In this document: positions 25,311-36,900 of the stretch, piece after piece | Position numbering within the stretch: the first letter of the stretch is position 1 | Layout of the letters: every line of letters starts with the position of its first letter | Source: Asterias rubens | Taxonomy: Eukaryota > Echinodermata > Asteroidea > Forcipulatida > Asteriidae | Length of the DNA: 64,000 bases | Direction of reading: 5' to 3' | Assembly: GCF_902459465.1 (NCBI RefSeq) | Contig: NC_047082.1 | Span: 12,026,545 to 12,090,544 of the forward strand | Translations under genes and position numbers: made by a program | Notes under the pieces: generated by a model | What the model was told of the DNA's origin: nothing | What the model saw: only the letters and a program-made list of their open reading frames with translations | The model's database searches: none

Positions 25311-28300
25311 TCATCGGAGAGTGGCTGTATGTATGTCATTCATCCAGTACTCTGCTAATGTCGAAAACATTGAAACATTTTCTGCAAATGAAATGAAGAT
25401 ATATAAAAAATAATGCATTAGCTAGCCCTCAGCTTTGCTGCAGTATATTCACAGTGAAAGAAAAGTTTTGGCTTAATAGACCGTATTGACCCCTTGCACG
25501 CGCGTCACACGCGGCGACTGATGCCACGCTCACCATGTTGGTGGTCAAAAGGCTTACGTGTAAACGCCGCGTCACCTAAAAATGCGCACTTCACTGAATA
25601 ACACACGTTGACATTGACCACCAAAATGGCACATCCAAGATTATTCTGATGATGACGTCAGGTGAAATGGGTCAATTGAATATGACGTTACCATTCTAAT
25701 ATCTGACCAACAACATGGCTTCGTTGCGCATGTGGGTGCGTGCATGTGTCGTAGAAATCAAACTGGGAATGTTGCGTGCTGCGTGCTTCATAGATGTTAA
25801 ATTTCCCATTCACATCTAGTGAGGTGTATGCAGGTATACAAACCACATGTCTGGTTCGCCCGCCCTCAGAAATCTGAGAAACGGTTCATGCATGAACAGT
25901 TTCACAGATTCAAATGTATTTGGGTGAAAACTTATCCAAACCTTACTAATTCGAAGGGAATCTTTTCTCAAAATAGTTTCTACTAATAATGCTTCTTACC
26001 AAGTTCAGTTTTTACAGTAAATATTTTTAATTTTTTTGGGGCCTACAAATAAGCTTAACGTTGAAAAAAACCAAAAAAACATATCGACCATACCTTTAAA
26101 AAAAATAATCCATAAACTAACCTGACTTTGCAGTACTCATAGATTTGTCTTCCAGCTCAGTCAGTTTCAGTTCTGCTCTTGTAAAATCCTGTAGGACCAG
26201 AAGTTTCTTGATATCGTTCAGTTGGGTGAGAGTCTCTCCTGGCAGCTGATTGGTGCTGAGTTGTCCAATCATAGCATGGAATGGCTCAGTCTGACGGGGT
26301 ACATCCCTTCTCTTAGTCGCTTGGGTGGAATTACAGTACAAAGAATTAATTACCAAATAATTGAAACATCATTAGTAAGGGATTAAAAGGGTAGCGATGA
26401 GTTCTTCAACGGCCGTTTAAAGCCGGCAGGGTCGGCGGCCATATGATATAGGCCGTGCCGAAGGCGAGGGCCTTTATCGCACGGCAACGAATTACTATGA
26501 ATTGCGTTCCGCGTATTAATCTTGCTCGCAACACGCGAAAGCCAGCTTGTTATGAACAGCGCCAGCTGGTCATTATCAAAGGTTTAAACACCCCACGTGA
26601 CGCGCTCTCCACCAATAGGAGTAGAGAAACTGTCTGGGGTATTTATGAATATCTAAACTGTGTGATGGGCTACATTTAAGTATTAGACCTTTTCACTTTA
26701 CATAGCACCATGTAATTGTTTACAAGGTGCTGTGCAAGATGCAGTACGCTGCTAATCAAACCAGGAAAACTGGGGCAAACCCCCTTCTCTTTAAGATAGG
26801 TGACTGGGTTATTTTATTTGCGTTACACAAAACACAGGACCTAAAGCTTTACATTCCAGTGTCACGATCGTGACTCGAACCCACAATCAGCTAATCAGAA
26901 ACACCAGAGCTTGAGTAAATAAAAAAATTGGTGCCTAACAGGGTGAGGCAAGAGTCGTGGCCGGTTAAGAACACCGAGGTCAAACTCTGGCATTTCTGAT
27001 TAATAGCAGAGTGTAGGTTCAAGTCCCAGTCGTGACACTTGTGTCCTTAAGCAAGACACTTAACCATTGCTTCGTCCTTCAGATGGGACGTAAAGTCGTT
27101 GGTCTCGTGTGTTGTGTAACGTACGTAACAGAAACAAGTGCACTAATTGAACAGAGAAGGGGTTCGCCCGGTGTTCCTGGCTGTGGCTGCTTAATGCCCC
27201 CTAGCACCTTGTAAACCCTTAGAAGGTGCTACATAATTGGGTCTCAACCTTCAAAAGGTTATCTTTCTTTAAAATGTATTATATACTACATGTACATGTA
27301 AGCGCCTTAAGTACCTTGTTGGTAGATACATGTACGTGCGCAATATAAGACTTTGACATTATTTTTATTAAGAGGTGTTCTCACCATCACAGCAGTACAC
27401 CCTCCAGACGGACTCCGAGAACTCCTTCACTTCACAAGCAACCCCATCCAACTCCTCATCCCCATTAGAATCACCCTCCTCCTCACCGCCATCATCACAA
27501 ATAAATTCTGTCGCACGGTGCAGCTGCTGAGGAAGGGGTTTCCCCTTTTTGGCTCTCCTCTTTCTGCGTTTCTTCCTCTGATTCTTGGTGAGCGTCTGAG
27601 TCACAGCCTCCTGAGGTGAGGAGTGAATCTCAGAGTCTCTGAGTTTCTGTGTTTGTGATTCTCCGCTTGTTCCATTGGGAGGACTTGAATCGTCTATATT
27701 TCTAGAACTGCTGGTAATTGTCTCAACATCATCATTGATTTGTAACGCTTTCCTTTTGCGTTTCCTTTTCCGTCGCCGTTTTCTTGGTAGTGCTTCCTCA
27801 TCTTTGATAGAATACAAATTTTTTAAATTAAAAAACAACAACTTATACATTAGCAAGATCAAGGTGACATACAAACTTTTAAACCTGCTCATCAGGTTTT
27901 CCTCAGCGCCGAAACTAGGGTAAGATTTTAGGGGGCACAAAGGGGTGCACTATAAGTCAATGGGGGCACATCTGGCATAGTGTTAACCAGAGCTGGGTGT
28001 TTGTGTGTCTTTTGGACACCCATACGGTTTAAAATGTGGACACCCAGTTTTATCTGTCTTATGTTATGTATTGTAATGTACGTAATGTAAGTGAACACTT
28101 TGGACACAAGGTTTTTACGTTTCCACATTCAAGCCTGTCATTTGTAAAGTGCTCCATACCTTCAGTTTCTGATGAGGAGTCTAGTGACTCTGATGAGGCG
28201 CTAGGTCCAACAGTAGGAACCGAGGAGCTATCCAGTGTCTCTGGTGGTATTCAATCAGGGGCCACCTCTGGGGTAGTATGTGTGTCTTTTGGACACCCAG

Positions 28301-30593
28301 TTTTAAATATGGACCCCCTGTTTTCTGTCACATGTTATGTATTGTTATGCAAAGTGAATACTTCGGACGTACAGTTTTTACATTTCTACACTCGAGCCCT
28401 GTCATTTGTAAAGTGCTCCGTACCTTCAGTTTCTGATGAGGAGTCTAGTGACTCTGATGAGGCACTAGGTCTAACAGTAGGAACCGAGGAGCTATCCAGT
28501 GTCTCTGGTGGTGGTAGTCCATCAGGGGGGAGCTCAGCCGTGTAGACCTTAGCAGGACCACTTGGCCTTTTGCTTTGAAGACTCTTCGTGAAAGAGTTGG
28601 AGTGTTTTGAAGGCAGCTGTTGTAGGAGTGGTTCCCCTTGCTCACTCTCCGCTGATGGGAAGAGTCGAGTGAGCACATGAGCTGTGAATACTGAAAACAA
28701 ATTTAACACATTTAAGTATTCAAAGGGTCTATAGGCCTACTGTGTATGTTTAGTAATTAAAGGGTGGCTGCAGTGTTTTTTTAATTCATTTTAACGATTA
28801 AACATGACTTTTTAAACCTGAAATATTTTTTTATAGTTTTTATTAAATGCGCAAGTATTTTTTAAATGGTTTTCAAGAGATTAGGGGAACCCACCCTGCC
28901 CCTAAAAGGAAGCCTTCATTTGCATTAAACGTAATGTCATGTAACTCGAGCCGTCGGGCCCCCTGGCTGTGTGCATTATATATATAGAGACGTGTGCACT
29001 GTGTGGCCTGGTACCTAGGTGCGTGTAGTTCGGGACCAGACTCTTTTTGCTGACGATATGTTTGAATTCCCGACGTGACGTCGATGGTAGGGGGGGGGGT
29101 AACAATCAACAAGAGGGGGGGGGGGGGCATGACTTATTCCCTAATTACGCAAGTCAGATATGTCGGGAATAAACAAAACACATTTTATTGGTGTTCAATA
29201 CATATCAGAAATAAATGACAGCAAAATTAACTGTTTTATTTGAATTCACTGCAGCATCCCTTTAACTCTGAAAATTAATGGCAATAACAACTATACTTCA
29301 TGTGCGTGGGTAAGAAGTGCAGCAGCTTTAGAGAGTAATGCACACTGAGAAATGTTTCACTTTTTTTGAAGGACTGCTGTAATATAAAAAGAAATCACAT
29401 TTTATCCCCTAAATATTGAGTCTTCTTGAGAGGGTTACTGGCCCGTGTAATGCAACTGCTGATTATTTTGTCTGCGTAGACATAATTGCCAAAACTTGTT
29501 GTCATTATCACAAAAAGGCCCCAGGGGACTTCCTTGGGACCTCCGTAGCCAGGACGTAGACGGGGATGTGCAAACCATGCCCCGCTAGCCGGATCTTTGC
29601 CCCAAAATGTTTCCCCACCCTATCAAGAAATCGGGGACTTTGCAGAGGTTGTACCATTTGTTTCCCCGCCCTACCTGGACAAAGTTGCTCCTTTAAAAAG
29701 TTTGAGCGATTAAGTAATTTCACACAAAATGCCGCCGCAAAATAGTTCGTTTGCGGCCTGCGCTTCAACTCTTTGTAGAGTCTTTCACAAAGGCTTTTGC
29801 GTGAGCTTTCGAAAGAGGCTCTCATCTGCAAGAGTTTTAGTACAAGAGTTGGTGAAAAACAAAAGAGGCCAGCCTTTTAATTTAAAAACAAGAAAATAAT
29901 AAACAAGTGAAATTAATTACCATCCTATTCCTATCACCACAGTAGTCGAATCAAATAACTGTTGAAAAAACTTTCTCATTCATATCATATTCATACTGTG
30001 TCTTCCTCAATTAATAGATTTTATAATACATACATTACATGTACACAAAAACAAAGTTAACTTGCTAACAAACATTATTTTAATTAAGAACAGGTAAATA
30101 AAGACAAAAACCATCCTATCCCCCAAAAAGTAAAGTCTGAAGGGAAGTAAACAACAAATAATGAATTGTGTGTACTGTAGAGCGGAAAAGTTTCCGTACG
30201 GTATGGCGCCACCACTTTTTCATTCGATATGAAATAATCTAATTTACCTCAATGAGATATCCCTTTTTGTAAAAATGAGTGAAAAAGTGGTGGCGCCATA
30301 CGGAAAGTTATCCGCGATGTGGCTGAGGGCGAGTTGACTAGTTTCCATTAACTACGTGATTGAATGGAAACTCATGGTGGTGAAGTCTTGTAAAGAAAAG
30401 GTGAAGGCAGACACTCACTTCAGTCTTCAGATGTTTTTTAAGAAAACACTAAACAAACCGTTGTAAAAACTTAACTTATCATGTCGATTTCTTATCCACT
30501 GGTATCCTTATCCTTTAGTTTGGTCTCATCCCCAAAACTTGAAAAGATAAATAACTCACCAGCTTCTCGTTTCCTTGTAAAACTTGTAGACAT
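25311..30593 (-). CDS. ERICH1: Glutamate-rich protein 1 homologue
   Basis: The molecular function of ERICH1 is poorly known. Five minus-strand exons join in phase: 30560-30593, 28424-28690, 27385-27801, 26122-26319 and 25311-25381, giving 328 residues (human is about 440). The N-terminal HVLTRLFPSAES matches the family's leucine-arginine-phenylalanine-proline motif, and KVYTAELPPDG matches RLYTASGPPEG. Exon 3 carries two lysine/arginine blocks (about residues 106-120 and 175-195) that look like nuclear localisation signals, then an acidic stretch and VYCCDG, like the family's YFYDG. Exon 4 has LLVLQDFTRAELKL, like LLLLQDTERLKHAL. The last exon has AEYWMNDI, like SYWITHIL, and supplies the stop. 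The glutamate-rich middle repeats of the human protein are absent. Exon 4 ends in a weak donor (GTTAGT); unspliced, the ORF would stop at once. Part of exon 2 is duplicated nearby. Confidence 0.88.
26373..26625. mobile_element. Dispersed element, GTTTAAACGG family, copy 2
   Basis: Second copy, 54 bases upstream of ERICH1 exon 4 within the intron between exons 3 and 4. Confidence 0.65.
26695..26905 (-). mobile_element. SINE, second family, minus copy
   Basis: CATAGCACCATGTAATTG, CCCCCTTCTCTTTAAGATA and GACTCGAACCCACAATC are shared with 41150-41500. The tRNA-like head is at its right end. Confidence 0.6.
26955..27365 (+). mobile_element. SINE, second family, plus copy
   Basis: tRNA-like head with TAGGTTCAAGTCCCAGTC, then CTTAAGCAAGACACTTAACC, then a GCGCAATATAAGAC tail. 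It ends about 20 bases from the donor site of ERICH1 exon 3. Confidence 0.65.
27990..28266 (-). pseudogene. Duplicated, broken copy of the 3' part of ERICH1 exon 2
   Basis: Tandem duplicate of 28270-28540. The exon part (28152-28250) still encodes LDSSSVPTVGPSASSESL in frame and keeps a GTATGG donor. The likely upstream acceptor leads into an in-frame TGA, so it is probably not a usable exon. Confidence 0.7.
28740..29480. other. Intron stretch of ERICH1
   Basis: Poly-G runs at 29091-29099 and 29116-29127. A dispersed repeat at 29270-29450 is shared with 2250-2616. No exon seen. Confidence 0.35.
30192..30311. mobile_element. Foldback, GGCGCCATACGG family, copy 2
   Basis: GTATGGCGCCACCACTTTTT and its complement, as in copy 1. 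Lies in intron 1 of ERICH1. Confidence 0.85.
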
Positions 30594-31505
30594 TTTCCCG
30601 TCCGATTTTCATATGTATGACCCTTTTCATCACTAGAACTAAATTAACCTCTCCACAAACAGGGAACGCTTGGTGGCGCTACAACCATAACAAATTAAGA
30701 TTTGATCAAAACATGTGGATGTGTAAATAATTCAACTTCAACAAGTCAACACAGAAAGTTCAATGAATCAATGTGACTACTATCTACGGTGGTGAAGAAA
30801 GTGTGGACATTTTAAAAGTGAATAGTGATCATAATTTTGGTGAGTGATTTAAAATTAAACTTTAAAGTAAGTTAAACATTGCTCTATCTAGATTCTATGG
30901 TTAAATTAAGGAGCCAATGCAAATACAATATTTTGACAAAATTTTTACACAAATATTTGTGTACAACTTTTTGCTTTTATTAATTATCATCAGTCAATGC
31001 CGTATGTGGGTAAGGTTCGTCAGTGGTGGTGTTCATGCTTAAGTGATACTGCAGGGGCGCCACTCTCCTATTTTTAATGTTCTTATCATTGTGTAGCCGA
31101 GATAGAGAGCCGGATTGTGATATTTTACTACATTGTAAAAATTCCAACATGCATTTTCCTTTTTTTCCTTTTCATTTTTGTGAGCATTTACAAATATAAT
31201 TCCTTATAGCCAATGACATAGTTGCGATAACGTAACCCTACTCCCGACTTTGGCTTCGGCGTCAGGAGGAGGGTTGTTATCGCAACTATAATTACGACAG
31301 TGGGTTACAACAATTCTAACGTTGCAGCAGTCAAATTATGGCAAAATAAAGGATAACATGTGTTACATGTTCAACCAATCGCCAGATCATCGAGCTGCAA
31401 AATGTAACAACATCTCATGCATTAATATTCATTCTTGAAAAAACGAAACCAAGCTTCCTTTTTTCTTTTCAAGGGCATCATCTTAACTTTAAGTGGCGTG
31501 TTACT
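30594..31505. promoter_or_regulatory. Shared divergent promoter region of ERICH1 and EOLA1
   Basis: 912 bases between two start codons facing away from each other. CCAAT occurs at about 31211 and 31375. A TAGTTGCGATAAC foldback lies at 31214-31289. Transcription starts cannot be read from the sequence. Confidence 0.4.
31214..31289. mobile_element. TAGTTGCGATAAC-family short foldback
   Basis: TAGTTGCGATAACGTAACCC mirrors GGGTTGTTATCGCAACTA in 76 bases. It is a minimal copy of the family at 42160-42695. No clear target duplication. Confidence 0.75.
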
Positions 31506-32741
31506 ATGGCAACCAAAGCGGATGTTCTTCTGAAGGCGAAGCAGCGACGTCATGCTCCATACTCCAAAGCAAAGCCACCACCTCAAACTTGCAGTTCATC
31601 CTCCAAAGAAAAACAACCCGATACCGGTTCTCAAGACTGTAGTCAAGATGATGTGGATTCTCTTAAGGGTCAGGGAGACCAAAACTTGCTCGGTCATGAG
31701 ACATATCCTTGCATCTCAGCGAGGCAACCTTACGCAGGTCTTATCCTTAACGGATTGAAGACGATCGAAACCAGATGGACTCCGGTGTTTGAGAAGCTAG
31801 AGGGAAGAACAGTCGCGATTCACGTGGCGTGGAAGGACTGGGACGGGGAGGAGTGGAGGACAATGTTGCAGATGGAGCATGGAGGAGGGAAGATTAATCA
31901 GTTTATTAAGGATGGCGAGAAGCATGGACGAGCAGTTGTTGCTGGTACGGAAGAAAACAGGGTTTAATACAGCTTGTAATTTATCAGCATAATTATTCCG
32001 AATTTCTTAATCTTTGTTGAACTCTGATCACATTAGGATTTTCTTGAATGAATGTAATATAAAGCTGAAATCACTAAAAAGAAAGGCGCAGAAAATCTTT
32101 GAAAAGACTCAAGTTGGTAAAACAAATACTTTAAATAAACTAAACTCACATGTAGATTTATGTTTCTAAAAACATACTCAGTGGTTTTAATCTCCAGACC
32201 AGGACGGGACCTCAATGCAAGGCTCCGGTCCGAGCAGGGCTTGAATTTTACACTGCACGACGAGCTCGAGGCCAGTAATTTCAGTGATGGGCCAGTACTC
32301 AAAACAAGACAAGTCAACAATACTACCACGGGACTATGTGATTGGTTAATGAATAGCAGTTTGGCAATCAATCAAGCTGGACTACCGGGTTGTTGCACAT
32401 AATTCTGACTGGTAGTTGGGCTACTGTTAAGGGGGGCACTGTTTTTAACAAATTCACATAGTATTACGATGATTATCTACATGTATACAATGTACATTTA
32501 CTCATGTGCTGTACACAATGTTTTTTTCTTTCTAGGTTTGGTTGATATAGGCGAAACATGGCAGTGTTCCGCTGTTGGTGATGAAGACCAGATAACAGAA
32601 TGGGAGAAGAACTCTCTCCTCAGACCACTTCATGAAAAGTACCTCACTAGACTGTCCAATCCCAGATGGTTAAAGAGACCCTTGCAGGCCAGGGGTCAAA
32701 GGGGAATATGGGAGGTCAATATCCCACTGAACTTCTTGTAA
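31506..32741 (+). CDS. EOLA1: EOLA1-like ASCH-domain protein
   Basis: Two exons, 31506-31944 and 32536-32741, join in phase across a 591-base GT-AG intron and give 214 residues. ASCH domains are small beta-barrel folds proposed to bind RNA. Human EOLA1 is an endothelium- and lymphocyte-associated ASCH protein of about 158 residues. The match starts near residue 67 (CISARQPYAGLILNG) and includes the ASCH signature GLKTIETR at residues 83-90. It continues through IHVAWKDW and, across the splice junction, VVAGLVDIGETWQC, ending with LSNPRWLKRPL and WEVNIP. The first 65 or so residues are a lysine/serine-rich extension that human EOLA1 lacks. It could be real or a wrong start, and there is no good internal methionine just before the domain. 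The gene is divergent from ERICH1 and converges on NFYC. Confidence 0.9.
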
Positions 32742-33205
32742 AGGCAAATGGTATATTAAGTTTTGGTGGGTTACACATACAAACAACAGTCGACTCTTTT
32801 TTATAGTAAATGTTTTCTTTATTATACATTATTTCTTGTTATCAAGTACAAGTGAGTAGTGAACAAATAGCTGTAATCATCCTACTTTCCATACAGATTT
32901 TTTGCATCTGATGTCACAAGCCAAATCAAACTCTCACTGAGGTTGAACGAAGACCAACAAGTGAATTGTGTACATGTATCCCATTGACCTTTATAACAAA
33001 GTAAAAATGTATTTCCAGACTTGGCAAATATTTAAGAGGGTAAAAATACATCTATTCAATCCTTTGCATACATTATGTTTATGATCTTATCATTATAACT
33101 GTCAAAAACATCAATCTGCTGAAAATATTTTGGAATGAGTTAGTGAAAGTCATTGTTTTAAATTAAAGGTAGGATCATTGTTTGGCATTTTGTCAAGAAA
33201 GATAC

Positions 33206-33211
33206 AATAAA
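33206..33211 (+). terminator. Possible poly(A) signal of EOLA1
   Basis: AATAAA on the plus strand, 465 bases after the stop codon. No nearer AATAAA was seen. Confidence 0.3.
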
Positions 33212-33716
33212 AGCCACCAGTGAAAGTTTCAAAAATTACCGTTTAAAAGTGTTTACAGCACGAAACTTATTTACAAATGTTCTCAAGTCTAAACATTCAG
33301 TGTATTCACAGTATTCGATAGAATTACCACCCTTTGATAAAATGGACAGGTCCAGGCGGTTTAATTGGCTGCCGTGCCAACCATAATAATGTACTAAATA
33401 CAAATGTGCATTGAATACGTACAACTTTTGTTAAATCGGGACCGTAGTGGTGAGAGCAGGCAGGCCTTGAACTTTGTTCTTGAAGCAATTTCGTTCTGGT
33501 TAGGGCCACCTCTATGAGGAAAATTTCAATTTGTATTGGAACTTTGCAAAGGGCACCACAGCAAAAGCACAGGGCATTACCTCAATTGCTGTAAGTTCCG
33601 TGGGTTAATTCGTGGCTTGTAGTAGAAAGAGAGCCGCTTCACTATCACCGCGACAGAAATTTATAGACTTGACAAAAATCCCAGCTAGTAATAACAATAA
33701 AACCATTTCACAAATT

Positions 33717-33722
33717 TTTATT
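33717..33722 (-). terminator. Possible poly(A) signal of NFYC
   Basis: AATAAA on the minus strand, about 250 bases after the stop codon. Confidence 0.4.
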
Positions 33723-33969
33723 GTTTCAAAATGATGTCAAGCGGGGGGTAAGGAGCAAAATATGTCATCTTCAATCAAACCGAACAATATTCAGATGTGT
33801 CTGTTAATAACTGTTTAGTTCACATGAGATTCATAAGGCATATCTGTAAAAATGACAAATGGTGCATAATTTTTTCATCTGTTGCAGCACCAGATGAAAA
33901 GATGAATTGAGTTTCAAATAAATATTAAATTGTTATTCTTTTTAAAAATCACTGTTGTTACAAAGGGGG

Positions 33970-36900
33970 TTATTGTGTTGCAGTTGTCGTCGTTGTCGGT
34001 TGTTGTAAGTACACTTGCTGTGTACCGGTTGCCGTCTGAATCTGGTAGATCGGAGGCTGTGAAATAAAAATAAAGAGAGGGAAAAATCTTTTAAAAGTTG
34101 TACAAAGGGCAATATCTAGAGAACACCTGCCATCACACCGACTTCGAGGTACTTACTTAAAGGTTTGTAATTTACGCAAGATAACGGCCGTGAGCGGATC
34201 TTCAGATCTAAGCAAATTCATTTCACATTCATTTCACACATATACATGTATCACATAGTGAATAATTCAACCCTATATGATGTACACAACATTCAACACA
34301 CAATCATTGCGCATGCAGACAGTCGAAATTGCAAGCTGGCACTACATAACCTCGGACCAATCATAACACAGATATGGAAAGCTTCATCACAACACAGTTA
34401 TCCAATTGAATCATTGTATCCAATGAAATCAGTGGGCCGGACTATTTACCAGGCATGAGAATGGGCGATGATAAAAAAACAGGAAAAAAATTCAGTTGAT
34501 CGGAAATGTCAATATTCCATCATTTTTGTGTGCGAAACACACAACACGAGCGCGCAGCGCGAAGTCCCCTACGGCCGGGGTCCAGGGCCCGCTTAAGGGC
34601 CCTGGGAGCTCTGGGTATTTTAGAAGCTCTGTGGTGATCTCTGATGCATTTCTGACACCTATTTTTCCAGGTAGAAGTGAGCTACTTTTGTGTGATTTTT
34701 CCTTTTTTTTATTTTAATAATAGGTTTAAGGGAAAATAAGGAATGTAAAGCTCAAACAATTCAAACAATTTTGGGTTCGCCTGCGATTTTGTAACAATTC
34801 CGGAAAAAGAAAGGAAAACAAAAAAATAATAGTAATAATATTTAAATTTTATCCCTTATTTCTGCCCTTGAAAATGCTTTTTTTCTCACCAACAACCATT
34901 TTCACAGGTTCTTGATTTGAAATTCGGTTGTGTAAAAGAAATTCTTTTGAAATTAAATGTTTGTGATTTTAACGATCCGTCGGCGACGCACATTTTAAAA
35001 TAATATTATTCTATATATCTGGCGAGAGCGATGTGTTTTTGAGAAAGAGGTTGTTATTCAGCATAGGGTATAACTGGAACGAGGTTGAGATTAGACCCCA
35101 ACATAGAAATAGAACCAATGAAGAAAGCACGTCGTCCGGACGTACAGTGTGTTCGCTGGTTCCCAATATATCTTTCGCTGGTTGTGAGGCAGTAACAGGT
35201 ACCAGTTTTCCATGGCCTGCCGGCGATCTCAGATTCGTGCCGCGCCGCTCCGCTCATTGGTTCGTGTACAAACCTGCACGTACACAGTACACAGTACACA
35301 GTACACATGGCGCAAACACGTGCATTGTTTTTTCAGAAGACTTTCAAAAGTCTCCACACGTGTTATCTTTGCTGCAGCAGCAAGCGCATTACACGCAAAC
35401 ATTATTGAACCATACCACTATAAACGAAGCAAGGAATGAGGCAAGTTTATACATCTGTCGCTGCTGCTGCATGCATGCGCGATGCTAGGAAGACCACAAG
35501 CCGTAAACTGGGCCAGTTGCTGGACGGCAATTTATTGTTTAGTTTTTAGGTGCCGTTTTTTTCATGAACGCCGTACGTGTGGATCCGCGATAATAACAAT
35601 TACAAAGGTAAACTGACATTGTCTGACTAGAGAAGAGGGATTAGAGAAATCCAAATGTATACCCCCAAAAACCTACCCCCCAAATTTCATAGCAAATTCA
35701 CATCGAACTCGGAGACCACAATTTTGAAAGGAAAAAAACCGGAATTCCGGTTTAAACCGGAAGATTCTCATGCCTGATTTACTCATCCTAATTTGAGATA
35801 TGATCATAGAAATAGAACCCGGAGAACGCTGAGTGTCTTGTTGCGGTTTCATTGTGAGACCATTTTTATGGACGCCCATTTTTTTACGCGTGAAATTTTG
35901 CCATACAGTGACGTCATCATTGACCAATAAACACTAGAAACAGTCTATGTGCGCTGACATCTTGCCATTTTGCCATACACGTGTGTCATGCAATGATCAT
36001 TTTGCCATACATGCGTATCGCGCGGTATCGATATGCCACGTCCACAGACGACACAGAGGGTGGCCGAGCTCAGCGTTCTCCGGGTTCTATTTAATAATAA
36101 TAATAGACCGTTTTTATATAGCGCTTTTCACGCCCGAGGGGTGTCTCAAAGCGCTTCCGACATTAGTACCCCTGGTCACTGGGCCTTAAAACATTCCTTA
36201 AACCATCTCAGCTCCCTGGGGAGTATACAGCCTGTGCGCAATATATGCGCTACTCGGCTAAATCAATCACGAGAACCATCTCTGCCCTCACAGGTACCCA
36301 TTTACCCCTGGGTGGAGAGAAGCAATTATAGTTAAGTGTCTTGCTCAAGGACACAAGTGTCACAACCGGGATTCAAACTCACATTCTGCTGAACAGAAGC
36401 ATCAGAGCTTGAGTTCGGTGCTCTTATCCACTCGGTCACGACACCCCATGGATATGAATAATTCTAGCATTTTGTGAAATCGGCTGCTGTGGCTGTCTCT
36501 TTCCTAACGGATAAGGACAGGGAACCAGTCTGGCATAAATACTGACCTGAGAGCCGGAGATCTGGGTGACAAACTCTTGACCGGCTTGCTGTAGACCCTG
36601 TTGCTGCTGGCCCTGGGCTTGTCTCACATACTGTATCTGCTGACCGACTGGAAGTTGAACCTAACAAAAATAATACAAGATATTAAGGAATAATCAAGGA
36701 CCTGCCTACACTACAATCATTTTCAAACACATGTTATTTCTTATTTGTAGAAATTCATATGTAGAAATTTCAGCTTTATCAGTCGCCAAGTTTTTGAAGA
36801 AAAAAAAAAGGGAAAATCACAGAGCAGTGTTTTCAGGAGAGTCGCCTAATCTGTTGTACATGCTAAAATTATTTTCACCTCACTGAGACGAAAAACTATT

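Noticed and set aside
26117-26121. Stop codon directly after ERICH1 exon 4, suggesting a shorter protein
   Set aside because: A downstream exon at 25311-25381 has a good acceptor, the right phase and the family's conserved YW motif, so splicing is the better reading.
28036-28545. 169-codon plus-strand ORF with repeats
   Set aside because: Antisense of ERICH1 exon 2 and its tandem duplicate, open by chance.
35033-35488. 151-codon plus-strand ORF
   Set aside because: Lies inside an NFYC intron, has no family resemblance, and partly translates a simple CAGTACA repeat.
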